From: Hyposmocoma kahamanoa
Taxonomy: Eukaryota > Arthropoda > Insecta > Lepidoptera > Cosmopterigidae
Assembly (NCBI RefSeq): GCF_003589595.1
Contig: NW_020653715.1
Location: 1,510,982 to 1,574,981 of the forward strand
Direction: 5' to 3'
DNA: 64,000 nucleotides
The stretch's first letter is position 1. Each line of letters starts with the position of its first letter. The position numbers and the translations under genes were made by a program. A model generated the notes under the pieces. The model was not told the origin of the DNA, did no database searches, and saw nothing but the letters and a program-made list of their open reading frames with translations. Positions 10,125 to 20,120 of the stretch are shown piece by piece.

Positions 10125-10794
10125 AATAAGAATAAGTGGAGACACTTTAAGTAAAAGGTAATTATTTGAGACAATGTTTATAAGTATACCTAATGTCATG
10201 TATGTCAGATTGGAGACACAGCTTTATAATTTTGACATATTTTTATTAGGCACTGCATAGATTGTTCCATGTCTTCTTTTCTAAAATTGCGTATAAGAAA
10301 TTTTGAAACAGTATTCTGTAAATATTACGATCAAACTGTACTTACCATATTTAAATCAATTTGAATTCTATGGATTAAGACGTTTAATAAATCTGTGCAT
10401 ATCATTATAAACGTCAATTACAAATAGATCTTGGTAGTCAATCAAACGGTACCAAGAGAACAAAGATAACCGTTGTATTAGGTTAAATATTTCTAGTTTT
10501 TATTTTTTTTCATTTGTATTTGTAACTCGATACTGAACTTCGATTTATAGAAATTATAACAAAAAAAACAAGATTTTGAAATTGAAATTCTATAATGTCT
10601 ATTGACAACTCTTGGTACATTTTTTTGGCTCTTTATTTAGCTCCGTCGGTGTCGGTTTTTTTACTGTCCAATTGTTCATGTAAAGTTCTACGTATTTGTG
10701 ATACACTTTATTGTAATCTATTGTTATCTGACTATAGCGACCCTCACGTGATTAATTTTTATTTTTATACCGCATGCGGATGGACTTTTTCTGA
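10125..10794. other. No recognised feature
   Basis: AT-rich. A 71-codon plus-strand frame starting at 10595 has a hydrophobic beginning but runs into the RTE remnant at its end, so I do not treat it as a gene. Confidence 0.4.
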
Positions 10795-11050
10795 TAAAGA
10801 AAGTAAGTGACCAACATAGCTCCGAAAATCAGCAAGCAAGTGTCTGAAGTGGCAATGGACCAGATTTGACTGCAGGAGTGCTGATGGCCGACTGTATCAA
10901 GACAAACGTAGTGTAAGACGTCCTGCGGCAAGATGAACGGACGACCCGAGAAAAGCAGCGGCTGGATGCCGGCGGCACAAACCCGGGAGAGCTGACAAGA
11001 TCAGGGGAGGCTTATATCCAGCAGTGGATGCGTTTAAGCTGATGTTATAA
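10795..11050 (+). pseudogene. RTE-type LINE ORF2 C-terminal scrap
   Basis: Degenerate plus-strand match to the RTE C-terminal region: GTGACCAACATAGCTC corresponds to the V-T-D-I-A segment, and the end, GGAGGCTTATATCCAGCAGT GG, corresponds to the usual E-A-Y-V-Q-Q-W ending seen in RTE reverse transcriptases. Several stops and frame breaks lie between. It is related to the better-preserved 52.49-kb fragment. Confidence 0.5.
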
Positions 11051-11486
11051 TAGCGTTGATTTGCCAGATAAACAGCAAAAGGGCAATTTTTGTGCATTTC
11101 AATTGCATTATCCGTGGTGGTGCGTATAGTAAAAACACTTCCAGCGGTCTTAATGGACTTTGTAACGTGACCTTATTGGTGGTATCGATAGAAGCCTAGT
11201 AGGAGAACCTAAAGGCCTTTGCCCGCTCACACATTTGGTTAAACTACAGCCACATCGGTGAAGAAAGACATCGTGATGAAAACTGTACACATCTACAGAA
11301 ACACAGCAGCCAATAAGAGTATCCGGAAGGCTTTTTTATAATGGATGCGTAGAGCATTGTAAGTTCTTTGACTATGTCCAACCTACAGAGAATTGCAGGA
11401 TGCTTGAAAAGTTTTGTACTACTACTGCTGTACATAGTGTAAATTTACGGGTCAGCGTGATCTCTTTGTGTCTGTGTCATTGACTA
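11051..11486. other. No recognised feature
   Basis: Mixed composition, no shared repeat or coding pattern that I can support. Confidence 0.35.
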
Positions 11487-11563
11487 GCAGTAGAGCTCCT
11501 TGTGAAAGAGTTTGTCCAGGGAAGTACTGCCAACATACCTATTTCTGCCGTCAAGCAGTAATG
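11487..11563 (+). mobile_element. G-family 5' fragment
   Basis: AGCAGTAGAGCTCCTTGTGA, CCAGGGAAGTACTGCCAACA and CTGCCGTCAAGCAGTAATGT match the first 77 bases of G; the match then stops abruptly. Confidence 0.75.
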
Positions 11564-12139
11564 TGACCTTTCAAATTATCAAATCGACCAAACCTTTACC
11601 GACGTTTCTTGACCTGGCGATTTTGTTACACCATTCGTGGACAAAGATACTTGAAGTCTTGCTGCTCAATTTTAATATCCACAAACTTTACTGCAGAATC
11701 TTACAAGTTATAAAGTAGATCACCAACGGAGCGTAACACATCAATGACAAAGAGGATTCCTCCACGACTAAGCCCTTCGGACGTAAAAAGGTTTTACACG
11801 AAAACTTTTAATCAGGGTCCATCTTTGTTACTTCTGGAACTCGAAAGTTTATTAAACAGACAATATGGAACTCGATTATGGAAAGACTTTAAATGTCCAT
11901 TGATAGAAATAACATTATCATCAATATCAACCCATTGTTAATCCAATATAGATTGGGGACTTCTCAAGTTCCGAGTCTTCTCATGTTTGGGGATTTCTTA
12001 CATTTTTCCAAAGATTGCAAACCATCTTCGACATCTACGATTCCTCACAATGTCTGTATCTTTACAAGTATACATACTTAAATATTCAAGGTGAAGTTAG
12101 CCTCTCAAAATGAGATAAGTATAAGTCTCTTCACATATG
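11564..12139. other. No recognised feature
   Basis: Several overlapping plus-strand frames of 60-70 codons, none with a recognisable family pattern or intact start context. Unassigned. Confidence 0.35.
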
Positions 12140-12260
12140 CCTGTTTATTCTGCGTACTTTTAACTTGTCCTTTTTGAAGAACATCCCCAATCTGATCGCG
12201 ATATGTTTATAGAGGTTTACGTCTTTCTACGTTTCCATCCACGATTGCTCTATGAATTCC
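12140..12260 (-). pseudogene. LINE reverse transcriptase C-terminal scrap
   Basis: Minus strand reads through a CGATCAGATTGGGGATGTTC, TTCAAAAAGGACAAGTTAAA pair, comparable to 31.96-32.11 kb (TTCAGATTGGAGATGTCCTT, AAAAAGACCAGATTAAA). Both resemble the I-G-D-V-L-K-K-x-R-L-K segment near the C terminus of some LINE ORF2 proteins. Short and diverged; tentative. Confidence 0.3.
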
Positions 12261-12825
12261 TGCCATCTAACCAAACCATCGAAACATTCTCTTCTATACC
12301 TTAGTCATTACAATATCATCTACTGTTCTGTGTTGTATCTTTAAGTTACCAAAAATGTAAATATCGTAATGAAATTTAATGTGTTTACATTTAATCTATC
12401 ATTAACTACTAAGACACGATGGTACTATTAAACTCACACTCACTGCGGCAAATAGTCGATGCAAAATTTCGCACCATTATTACCACCGCAGCTCTAGGGG
12501 ACATCGAGCTTAAAAATGAAAGCATAAATCTCGATCTTCGGCCCTAATTAATTCCTCCAGGCTTTAGGGGTGTGTGAAGGGGTGACTTTGGGGGTGGATT
12601 TATTCGTAAAAGTTTCAACTCTTTCTCTTTCATTATCCTAAGACTCACCTGTGTTCGAGGGTTGGCGGCTGGTTTGTTTTCTTTGGGTATTGCCTTTGTT
12701 TCTTTAATTGGAGGGAAAAAGGGTGGCATTCTGTGTCGATCGTCTACCATTGTAGCTACATATATTAAATCCATAGGTATAACAACACGTTTGTGGTTTT
12801 AACGATAAGATCTTGGTGATCCATC

Positions 12826-13031
12826 GGTTTGCAATTTGGGCGTCGGATGAGAAAGTCCCGGATTCATCCCCGGTAGGATCAATTTAGGAAATGAACTTTT
12901 CTAGATTGGTTCTGATTTATTGTGTTCTGGGAAGTGCCCCAGAGTGCGTTCCGTTATTCTGTCACTCATAGTACAGAGAAGTCTTTAGTTTGGGACCGTA
13001 GGCGTGATTGCCTAGCAATTTTTTTTTTCTG
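12826..13031 (+). mobile_element. tRNA-like SINE of a third type (S3)
   Basis: GGGCGTCGGATGAGAAAGTC, CCGGATTCATCCCCGG (B-box-like) and GGATCAATTTAGGAAATGAA match the reverse complement of 15361-15484 (GGGTTCTATTCCCG, CCAATTTAGGAAACGATCAT). It ends near a T run (13020-13030). The A-box side is weak, so this is an old copy. Confidence 0.45.
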
Positions 13032-13130
13032 GTGCGTTTATTAACAGGTTCCGCACTTCATATTACGAGTAATAATTATAACGGAAGAATTTACAAAACT
13101 TTTCATAATAATTGTGTCTATATTATTATA

Positions 13131-13413
13131 ATATCAAGTGACGGGACGGACAAGTCGTGCACCTGGTTTTAAGCGACACGTCTGTCGTAGTCGTTGCAGT
13201 GACACTTGGAACTTTTAATCGCAAATATCTGAGGGACACTGCCACTGCGCCTGTCACCATGAGACATAAGTTGACAAGACTCATGTGCCTGTAATTTCAC
13301 CAGCACCCTTACCCTTAAAAACCGGAATGCAGTAATGTTCACATTATTGCTTGGTGGCAGAAATAGGAAAAGTGGCGGCCGTACTTTTCCCTTACAAGGA
13401 GCTCTACTGCTCT
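13131..13413 (-). mobile_element. G-family copy, near full length
   Basis: Minus-strand copy from TATCAAGTGACGGGACGGAC (3' end of the element) to GGAGCTCTACTGCTC (5' end). Middle blocks GTCACCATGAGACATAAGTT, GTGCCTGTAATTTCACCAGC and GGCAGAAATAGG are in order. About 283 bp, with no nesting. Confidence 0.8.
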
Positions 13414-13787
13414 TAAAAATTCAAAGCATATAAGTATAATAATATTGTACTATTACTTATTATTCGTATTTATGTTCATATGCTTACCTATTAAAAATAA
13501 AAAACCGAATAAACAAAACGGGCAGCCAAAGTTTATGTATCCCTGAAATATTGGTAATAAGATAAAAAAATCCATTTCAATGAGTTTTGTAATAGAATAG
13601 TGAGTTTTTTTAAATAAAACTTGATTTTTTTAAATTTTGGATGTGCGTGCTCATAATTTAAGAACAAAATATAAAACATCTTATATTATTTTCTTATACT
13701 CTTGTCACATTTCCACGATTTTTTAAATATTTTTTTGTAACGCCATCGTCTTTGTTTACATATTTGAACGTTAATTCCAACTCCATT

Positions 13788-14055
13788 TTAGCCGACTTCA
13801 AAAAAGGTGATATTCTCAATACTGCATTTTTGTTTGTTTGTATGATGACCCGATTTTGAGAATTTTTTCATTGTTGAAAAGGGAGGTACTTTAGCAGTAG
13901 TCTCATTCAAATTGGAAGAAAATGTTCTACCTCTAAGGGTGGCAAATTAGGGGATGAGACCTGTTTATTGGATTTCACACTTTTTCTGTTAACCGATTTC
14001 AAATAAAACTTAGTAAATAGATGTAATTCCACATCAGGTCGGTTTTCTTTTATAA
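13788..14055 (+). repeat. ACCGACTTC-type repeat
   Basis: Begins GCCGACTTCAAAAAAGGTGA and ends near AATTCCACATCAGGTCGGTT, with an internal GTTAACCGATTTC. Contains reverse complements of blocks seen at 38.4 and 47.2 kb, such as CCTCTAAGGGTGGCAAATTA. Probably a non-autonomous DNA element; class not determined. Confidence 0.55.
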
Positions 14056-14389
14056 AAAAACTTTTAATTTCTAAAAACAAACCAATCTGTCACAAAAAAT
14101 CTTCAAAGCATCAAACTAAAACATCGGCAGAGAAAACAATACTCTCGAACCGTCAGAGGGTCACCAAGGGTCCTCTTCGAGTCCTCAAGGTCCTCAGAGT
14201 ACTTGACGTTTAAAAGGGTTGTTACAGTTCTACTCGAAAATTTCACAACAGTGAATTTGGATTTTCCGATTGGATTGTTTCGTGTTATGATGGAGATTTA
14301 AATTTTTAGGTGACTATTTTAGAATCTTTTAAAAATGTAAGGCATACTTCCCGATGTAGTGGAAATGAGATACTTATAGCGTTGTTGTA

Positions 14390-15261
14390 GGGTAAAATCG
14401 GGATAGGCCCCACTTTTTGAAAGGGCCGCCTAATTTAAAAATTATTAGTTTACAATGAACAATTCCTATGGATATAACTAGTTTAATCTTTTACATTACA
14501 TTAATACTTGATTTTATTCATCTAACATTTACTGATTTTGAAGAAATTGACTTTTTGCAAACCTATTTTTTTGAGGATAGATGCCTACCTATATGGATAG
14601 ACGTTCCCAATGAAAATACTAAGAAGGATAGATGCCCTTTAGAATAAAATAGCAATATTCATAATAAAATGTTTTATTTGTAATCTTTAATATATTATAT
14701 ATACATATTACATCTTTAATAATAAATATATACGTATTTAAAGTTACAACCTACTTCACTTCGTATTTTAGTAGCTATCTAAACATTCTATACAAAAATG
14801 TTCGCTGTTTAAACTGTGAACAATTTGTCTTTTTGGTTCTTTTAATTACTTTTTCACTAAAATAATGTATTTTTTTATTTTCTTTTCCTAACTTTCTTGT
14901 ATTGTCCTTTGCCCCTAAGCGCACCTCCACCACGAAAAATCGAGACGACTATTCTATTCGATATGGATAGATGCCCTTTTACTATATAACTAAGCTATAT
15001 ACAAAAGAGCGATTATTAACATTATGCGACAGTAAATAGTTATAATATAATATAAATATAAAAAGTTTATCGTGTTCGTCGCGGATATAAACGCATGCAC
15101 AAGCCAAACGCGTCTATTCCGCACGAAGCCCTGCAGGAACTTTGATGAGTGGTGTCTATACTCCTTATTTAAACTAATTATTCTTTGTTGCGATTTGGGG
15201 AAGTTAGGTTTCTTGAAAACGAGGCACCTATCCCACTGCGGCATCTATCCCGGTTTTACCC
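14390..15261. mobile_element. TA-flanked non-autonomous DNA transposon, copy 1
   Basis: 872-bp element with ends GGGTAAAATCGGGATAG and CTATCCCGGTTTTACCC, flanked by TA on both sides (14388-14389, 15262-15263), as expected for Tc1/mariner-like TA insertion. A second copy, inverted, is at 43137-44017. The motif GATAGATGCC (or its complement GGCATCTATC) recurs near both ends (14577, 14628, 14965, 15241), suggesting subterminal binding sites. At the right end a minus-strand ORF starts inside the terminal repeat and shares 52 codons with the other copy (two amino-acid differences). No D,D34D-type transposase is visible. Confidence 0.75.
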
Positions 15262-15360
15262 TATCTCAGCCGTCTCTCTGTTAAATTCCTTTTTTCTTGG
15301 AAGCTATGCCAAACAGAAGTAGTTTAGGGGGGAAAATGTTAGAATAACGATAACTCTAAC

Positions 15361-15484
15361 ATAGAACACTCCGATCAGATTCATCTTAGAAATGATCGTT
15401 TCCTAAATTGGCTCAAATCGGGAATAGAACCCGTAACCTCCCAAACAAGCGCCCATAGTACTAATCGCTGTGCCATCGAAGAGC
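15361..15484 (-). mobile_element. S3 tRNA-like SINE fragment
   Basis: On the minus strand: GATGGCACAGCGATTAGTAC (A-box-like), then GGTTACGGGTTCTATTCCCG (B-box-like), then GCCAATTTAGGAAACGATCA shared with 12.88 kb. This is a tRNA-derived promoter followed by a non-tRNA body. It ends where the Penelope-like sequence region begins. Confidence 0.5.
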
Positions 15485-15565
15485 CTAAGCACACCCCGCA
15501 ATATAAACTGGACCACGCGCCGCGGGCTGAGCCCGACTCGTAGTATATATAGCTGGATTAATAAA

Positions 15566-16201
15566 ACTGTTTTTCCGGATTTAAATCGCGTATATTTGTT
15601 TTTTCAAACAAACCGACGTTGCGGTTTTTTTCGGTTTACGGGTGTGTGTTACAAACCCGTGAAATGTAACATCCCCTTACAGGATGCAGGAGTTTACAAG
15701 CTTGACTGTGAGTGCGGTCTCTCTTATATTGGACAAACAAAACGAAGTATTTGTACCCGCGTCAAAGAACATATAGCTGATGTCAAACACCGTCACATAA
15801 ACAAGTCTGCAGTCTGCGAGCATGTCATGGATAAACCTACACATTCAATGAAGTTTGACAAACCCCAGGTCCTTGCAAAAGAAGTCCGTTATCTACCCAG
15901 GATGCTGCGAGAGGACATTGAAATTAAAAAACATCCTAATTTCAACAGGGAAGATGGTTTCTCCGTACCGCCAGTTTGGGATCCAGTATTTATAGTATAT
16001 ATTTATATAAATAAGGTATTTAATTAATAACTATTGTAACTATACTGAAAAAATAAGGTGGTTTGCATCAATATTAGACATAATTGGTTAAAGACAGTAA
16101 GTACCACCTCAGTCAACCGTGACCATGGGACCTGTAAAGGGCCCGAAACATCGGTTTGTTTGAAAAAACAAATATACGCGATTTAAATCCGGAAAAACAG
16201 T
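15566..16201 (+). mobile_element. Penelope-like element fragment between 59-bp inverted repeats
   Basis: 15566-15624 and 16143-16201 are reverse complements of each other at 57 of 59 positions (ACTGTTTTTCCGGATTTAAA ... and its mirror). They enclose the GIY-YIG coding segment. Penelope-like elements (PLEs) are known to be flanked by repeats that can lie in inverted orientation, which fits. The left arm replaces the expected reverse transcriptase domain, so this is a 5'-truncated copy. Just inside the right arm, CCTGTAAAGGGCCCGAAAC loosely recalls the hammerhead-type core reported in PLE repeats, but the CUGAUGA part is not intact. Confidence 0.7.
15640..16026 (+). pseudogene. GIY-YIG endonuclease domain of a Penelope-like element
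   Basis: About 128 codons read without a stop. The core GVYKLDCECGLSYIGQTKRS contains the G-V-Y ... Y-I-G pair of the GIY-YIG nuclease family, with the arginine of the following helix in SICTRVKEHIADVK. The downstream segment contains a His-rich HRHINKSAVCEHVM motif and ends near DGFSVPPVWDPVF, matching the usual C-terminal layout of PLE proteins (RT followed by GIY-YIG) as I recall it. In intact PLEs this domain nicks the target DNA. Here the RT domain is missing and the frame upstream (15470-15639) runs through the inverted repeat, so no normal start exists. The domain itself shows no internal stop, which suggests a fairly recent insertion. Confidence 0.75.
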
Positions 16202-16284
16202 TTCATTTCCTATGTGTAACAAAAGCGAAAACCTAAGAACTCGATATAAACAAAATTAGTTATAGTTGTCAATTTATATTTATA

Positions 16285-16490
16285 ACTGCCTCTGTGGCCG
16301 AATGGTTACCATGCCAGACTGCCACACAGTGGTCCCAGGTTCGATTTCCGGACCGGGAGTAATATTTGTATAGCCTATACTTATTTCTCTCGTGAATTTG
16401 GGTGTAATTTGTGTTTGTCTATATATGTATGTCCATGGCACCCGCGACACAGGGTTTCCCTAGTACGGGGGTATGTTGAGTGTATGCGTG
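16285..16490 (+). mobile_element. S1 tRNA-SINE
   Basis: Near full length: ACTGCCTCTGTGGCCGAATG (A-box side), CCAGGTTCGATTTCC (B box), CGGGAGTAATATTTGTATAG, TTTCTCTCGTGAATTTGGGT, CCCGCGACACAGGGTTTCCC and TATGTTGAGTGTATGCGT. Diverged from the consensus by scattered substitutions. Confidence 0.85.
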
Positions 16491-16977
16491 ATGTAATCTG
16501 ATGTCGGAATTTAACGTTAACTATCGTACACAAATAATGTACGACAAATCGCGTAGTTGAACGTGTCATTATAAATATGTTTATAATTTGAAAGAAAAGT
16601 TAAGTGCACCATAATCCATCGTTAAGTTCGAATTTCAAATACTTAGGTCATAATATTCCGCCACGCTAACCCAAAGCACGTTGTGGACTTGACACGTTTT
16701 CGGGTTGCTTACAATAAACATCTACAATGTGCAATCGATAGCAACTAAAAATATTACAATCTCTATCAAACAACGTAATGTAAACCGTGTTGTTTGTTTT
16801 TAACTTGTCATTTTCCGACAGATTTCGCTCGAGACAAACACGATGGGTTTCGAGGGTTGTCCACAAGACAAGAAGTCGATCGCTTTGATTTGTTCTATTT
16901 CATTTATTACTGGTGTTTATATATAGTCATGCATACAAAATCATAAACACAAATACATCGACATTTACAAACCTAAT

Positions 16978-17178
16978 AATAATAACGCACACACTTATTG
17001 CCGCGCACTAGAGAAACTCTCTACCGCGCGTGCAATGGACACACACAGGCAAGCACAAATTACACCCAAACTCACGAGAGAAGTAATGTAGGCCATACAA
17101 ATATTTCTTCCGGCCCGGAATCGAACCTGGGACCTCTGCGTGGCAGTTCAGCATGGCAACTGTTCGGACAAGGAGGCG
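16978..17178 (-). mobile_element. S1 tRNA-SINE
   Basis: Reverse copy beginning with its AATAATAATAACG tail and ending GTTCGGACAAGGAGGCGG. The tRNA-like part retains the reversed B box (GGAATCGAACCTGGGACCTC). The GGGTGCCATGG block is altered (GCGCGTGCAATGG). Confidence 0.85.
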
Positions 17179-17397
17179 GTTAAAATAAGTTCTTGACAAT
17201 TGTACTCAGTCGACTTTTTTTTTCAAAATATTATATATATAAATCTATTTTATAATGTACTTCGTCAAGTAAGTTAAGTTACAGTGTCCTTTGTTGGATC
17301 ATGTAGTAACTTTAAGACCTTTTTCTGTGTGCATTAAATGACATGATTACACATATGACAAATAAAGAATTGAAATCACTCATAAATCTGCTTAGTA

Positions 17398-17855
17398 ATG
17401 GGAATCCGAAGGCGTGACTATAAATATACCATTTATTGTCATATTATACATAATAAAGAATCTCGAATTTTATGTCAAGCTACATTCCTTTGGTTGCCTA
17501 AGGGTGCGTACGGATATGACGAATGCGTTACGAATATATCTGATTGCAATATACTCGCGATATATTCTATATCGATTCTATTCGCGATACGTTCGCACAT
17601 CTCTCGCGCACTGAAGAGTCGATATTACCTTAGTTCGAATTCAATTTTTTCCCATACTAATACGGTTCATTTTGCTTGGGTCGTATCGTAAACTATACGT
17701 GTTGTTTATAGTTCAGTTGACATTGAAAGAAAATCAAATCAATCAAATCGTGAAAATGTTTAGAAATCGTGTTTTTACACTGTATACTAATCAGTGTATA
17801 TTCTCAATTTTGCTGTACTTTTTTTTTCAGAGACAGCGATTGAACATTGTATAAA
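17398..17855 (+). repeat. Unnamed repeat (R2), copy 1 of 3
   Basis: Shares ordered blocks with 57035-57320 (GCGGTTCATTTTGCTTGGGT, ATCGTGTTTTTACAC, TACTAATCAGTGTATATTCT, CAATTTT) and, in reverse, with 19810-19995 (TTTTTCCCATACTAATACGG). Its first part is rich in CGCGATA/TATCGCG-like words. Near its end, TACTAAT followed by a pyrimidine run and TTTTTTTTTCAG looks like a 3' splice site (17787-17831), though no coding exon follows. Class unknown; no transposase frame. Confidence 0.5.
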
Positions 17856-18037
17856 CTCAGGAACCAAGTGAACAGCCCAAATCAATCGGTTCAAATCGAG
17901 AATGTTCTAAAAAAAAGGCTTGTATGAAAAGATCGATAACTGCAAACGAGGTCAGAGTGATCTGTTAATGACAAACGTTAAGGTACAGGTATTAGCAGAA
18001 AGATTGGTTATTTTAACAACTGTTTAGACAACCTTGT

Positions 18038-18242
18038 GACGGTGTGACCTCCTTATACCGTCATCCCATCATTTTGTATCGGTTCTCTCCATTCGTATCG
18101 TATCGTTTTTTCTTCTTCTACTCATATTTAAATTTAAAATTGTTCCATTTTACCTCGCACTCGGATTTTCTTTCTTTCCATCGTCACTTTCTGCGCGACC
18201 GCGGTAGCGAACATACCATTATTTATCTTTCTGAATCGTTTA
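18038..18242 (+). repeat. Unnamed dispersed repeat, copy 2 of 2
   Basis: Partner of 4772-4978; see the shared GGTGTGAC(C/T)TCCTTA start, CTCTCTCC block, TTTAAATTTAAAATTGTTCC block and CGACCGCGGTAGCG end region. A 60-bp stretch of AT-rich DNA separates it from the coding-like segment at 18.35 kb. Confidence 0.5.
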
Positions 18243-18350
18243 CTAGCTATATTTACACAGTTTACATTTTAAAGATTATATTTGCTAAAACCGATTAAAT
18301 ATCTATAAACTAGACTTTAAACGTTTGAATTGCTAAATTTACTAAATAAG

Positions 18351-18459
18351 ATGTTGGAGGCTGCGAGGCTGCGGAAGCTATTACTGCTATCCAGGCTACA
18401 CGCCATTACAATCCACCAGAACGCCCCCAGCACCAGCAGCACCTCGACAACCTTTAGTA
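18351..18459 (+). CDS. Coding-like segment, possible host exon (unrecognised)
   Basis: A sharply GC-richer island inside AT-rich DNA. From 18351 the frame D-V-G-G-C-E-A-A-E-A-I-T-A-I-Q ends in Q-H-Q-Q-H-L-D-N-L and a TAG stop at about 18457-18459, with 35 sense codons. Many third positions are C or G (GGC, TGC, GAG, ATC, CAG, CGC, CCC, CAC, GAC, AAC), unlike the surrounding DNA. It is preceded by ...ACTAAATAAG, which includes an AG usable as an acceptor and closes the frame upstream with TAA. An alternative frame from the ATG at 18352 gives 51 codons (MLEAARLRKLLLL...). I recognise neither product. It could be the last exon of a gene, a short retrotransposon remnant or chance. Confidence 0.3.
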
Positions 18460-19263
18460 AATACGAACAGTTTGAACGCGTAAGAAGTGAAAACAAGCAA
18501 TCGTAGAAAACCTTAAAACGTCCGCGTCGCTATGAAACATAATCAAATAGTTAGGAGAAAATTATAGTTATTAATGACTGTAATAGCATCAGTCATACTT
18601 AAAACAAGGTTGTTTGCGCATTTGACATTCATGCAATACATGGCGGCAAATCATACACTCTCAAAGACGCGATTTTTTTTCATACAATTACCCTCTGTCC
18701 TTGTCTAATCCGCAGAAAAGTTGCAAGAGAAAATGAGACGGCAATTCTCACGAGTAAGCCTTTTGAAGTCACCGCTCGCGGTCATCGCATTGCAAATAAC
18801 TCCTACCTTTTTTATTTTCATATCGAAAACTAAGGAAAAAAAATACGTGATCACTCTCGGGAAGGTATTTGGGTTTGGAAGCAATTTTGGTTAATCCTCC
18901 ACGTATGTGACTGTACGTTCATTGTTTTACAACTTTCTTTAAACAGTTGCTTTTTTAGAAACGATGTTTAGCAACGACGTTATTTGGATGCGATTTAGGT
19001 TCAATATCAACGATTTAAAGATTCGTTTTGAGTGAAGTTAATTTGGCAAAAGTGATTACAAGGAGCTAATTGATTTTGGCAGTCGCACCGCGATCGAGAC
19101 GATTCAAAATTGGTAGTGATTTCTTTTTGTGTTTGTTTGTTTTTCTTTTGGGCTTATAATGGAGATGTAGTAATGCTACTGGACATTGTCTTATTAGTTG
19201 CTTTTTATGTTGATACGTAAGATGTTTCTGATAGAAAAAACTGGTTTTTTTCCAATTTATAGT
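18460..19263. other. No recognised feature
   Basis: AT-rich with a few short minus-strand frames. Nothing shared with other parts of the window. Confidence 0.4.
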
Positions 19264-19271
19264 CATATACC

Positions 19272-19319
19272 ATAAAGACAACCACAAATTACGAGAGAAA
19301 TAAATGTAGGTCGTACAAC
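19272..19319 (-). mobile_element. S1 fragment
   Basis: AAGACAACCACAAATTACGA, GAGAAATAAATGTAGG and TCGTACAAC are the reverse complement of the S1 middle, with ACCCAAACTC deleted. It abuts the next G copy. Confidence 0.6.
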
Positions 19320-19320
19320 T

Positions 19321-19508
19321 TTAGTAGAAGTAGAGCACCTTGTGAAAGAGCTCGTCCAGGGAAGTACTGCCACTTTACCTATATTTGCCGCCAAGCGGTA
19401 ATGGGAGCATTACTGCGTTCCGGTTTTGAAAGGGAGCTGGTGAAATTACAGGCATATGGGCGTTGTTAATTTATGTCTTAGGATGACGGGATCTTTGCGA
19501 TTTATTAA
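19321..19508 (+). mobile_element. G-family copy, 3' truncated
   Basis: TTAGTAGAAGTAGAGCACCT, CGTCCAGGGAAGTACTGCCA, GCCGCCAAGCGGTAATGGGA, GGTGAAATTACAGGCATATG, GATCTTTGCGATTT, in order, with the GGCAGTGCCCCTCAG segment lost. Confidence 0.75.
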
Positions 19509-19562
19509 GACCTTTTACAACCTCAAGTGGCTTTGGACTTTGAACTTGAACTTTGGAAATTT

Positions 19563-19702
19563 TGGTCGAATGGTTGCCATGCCGGAAATATGTGTATGGC
19601 CTACGTTTATTTATCTCGGAAGTTTGGGTGCAATTTCTGATTGTTATATTTGTGTCTATGGCACCCGTGATACAGGGTTTCCCTAGTGCGGGGCCATGTT
19701 GA
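19563..19702 (+). mobile_element. S1 tRNA-SINE with the B-box region deleted
   Basis: TGGTCGAATGGTTGCCATGC carries the A-box side, then the sequence jumps to TGTGTATGGCCTACGTTTAT and continues ACAGGGTTTCCCTAGTGCGG. The B box and the CCCGGGCCGGGAG segment are missing, so the copy should be transcriptionally dead. Confidence 0.7.
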
Positions 19703-19809
19703 ACTAACGATTCTTAAAAATTTTCACGATAGAAAAAAAACACAAATATACCTCGAAATTTTACAAGAAAGCAGCTGTATTCAATAGGTAAATGTAAAGA
19801 CATATACAA

Positions 19810-19995
19810 GTGATTTTTTTTTATGAACTAAGTAGAACACGTGTAGTATTTATACGATATACATTTTTCAAATCGCTTTAATTTCCAAGCTAAATGTACC
19901 GTATTAGTATGGGAAAAATTTAAATTCGAGATGTGGTGTCGACTAAATATTTGGGATATGCAAAAGGAGTGCAACCAAAGATATACTACATAATA
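19810..19995 (-). repeat. R2 repeat, copy 2 of 3 (reverse)
   Basis: Reverse complement contains TTTTTCCCATACTAATACGG, TACATTTAGCTTGG and an ACACGTGTTCTAC block, matching 17.64-17.72 kb and 57.07-57.18 kb. Confidence 0.45.
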
Positions 19996-20120
19996 AGTAC
20001 TTATAAGATATATATATTGGCACTGGAAAGGTAAATCGATTAACGTGCATTTGGACAATATTACAGAAGAGTGATTTAAAGCAAATAAGAAAAAAAACTA
20101 TAACTCTAATTTTTTTAATT

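Noticed and set aside
12544..12774. 76-codon minus-strand frame rich in Pro and Lys
   Set aside because: No domain, no splice-site support and no second copy; could not be supported as a gene.
16286..16360. tRNA-like start of S1 as a tRNA gene
   Set aside because: Same sequence starts every S1 copy and continues into the SINE body; not a stand-alone tRNA.
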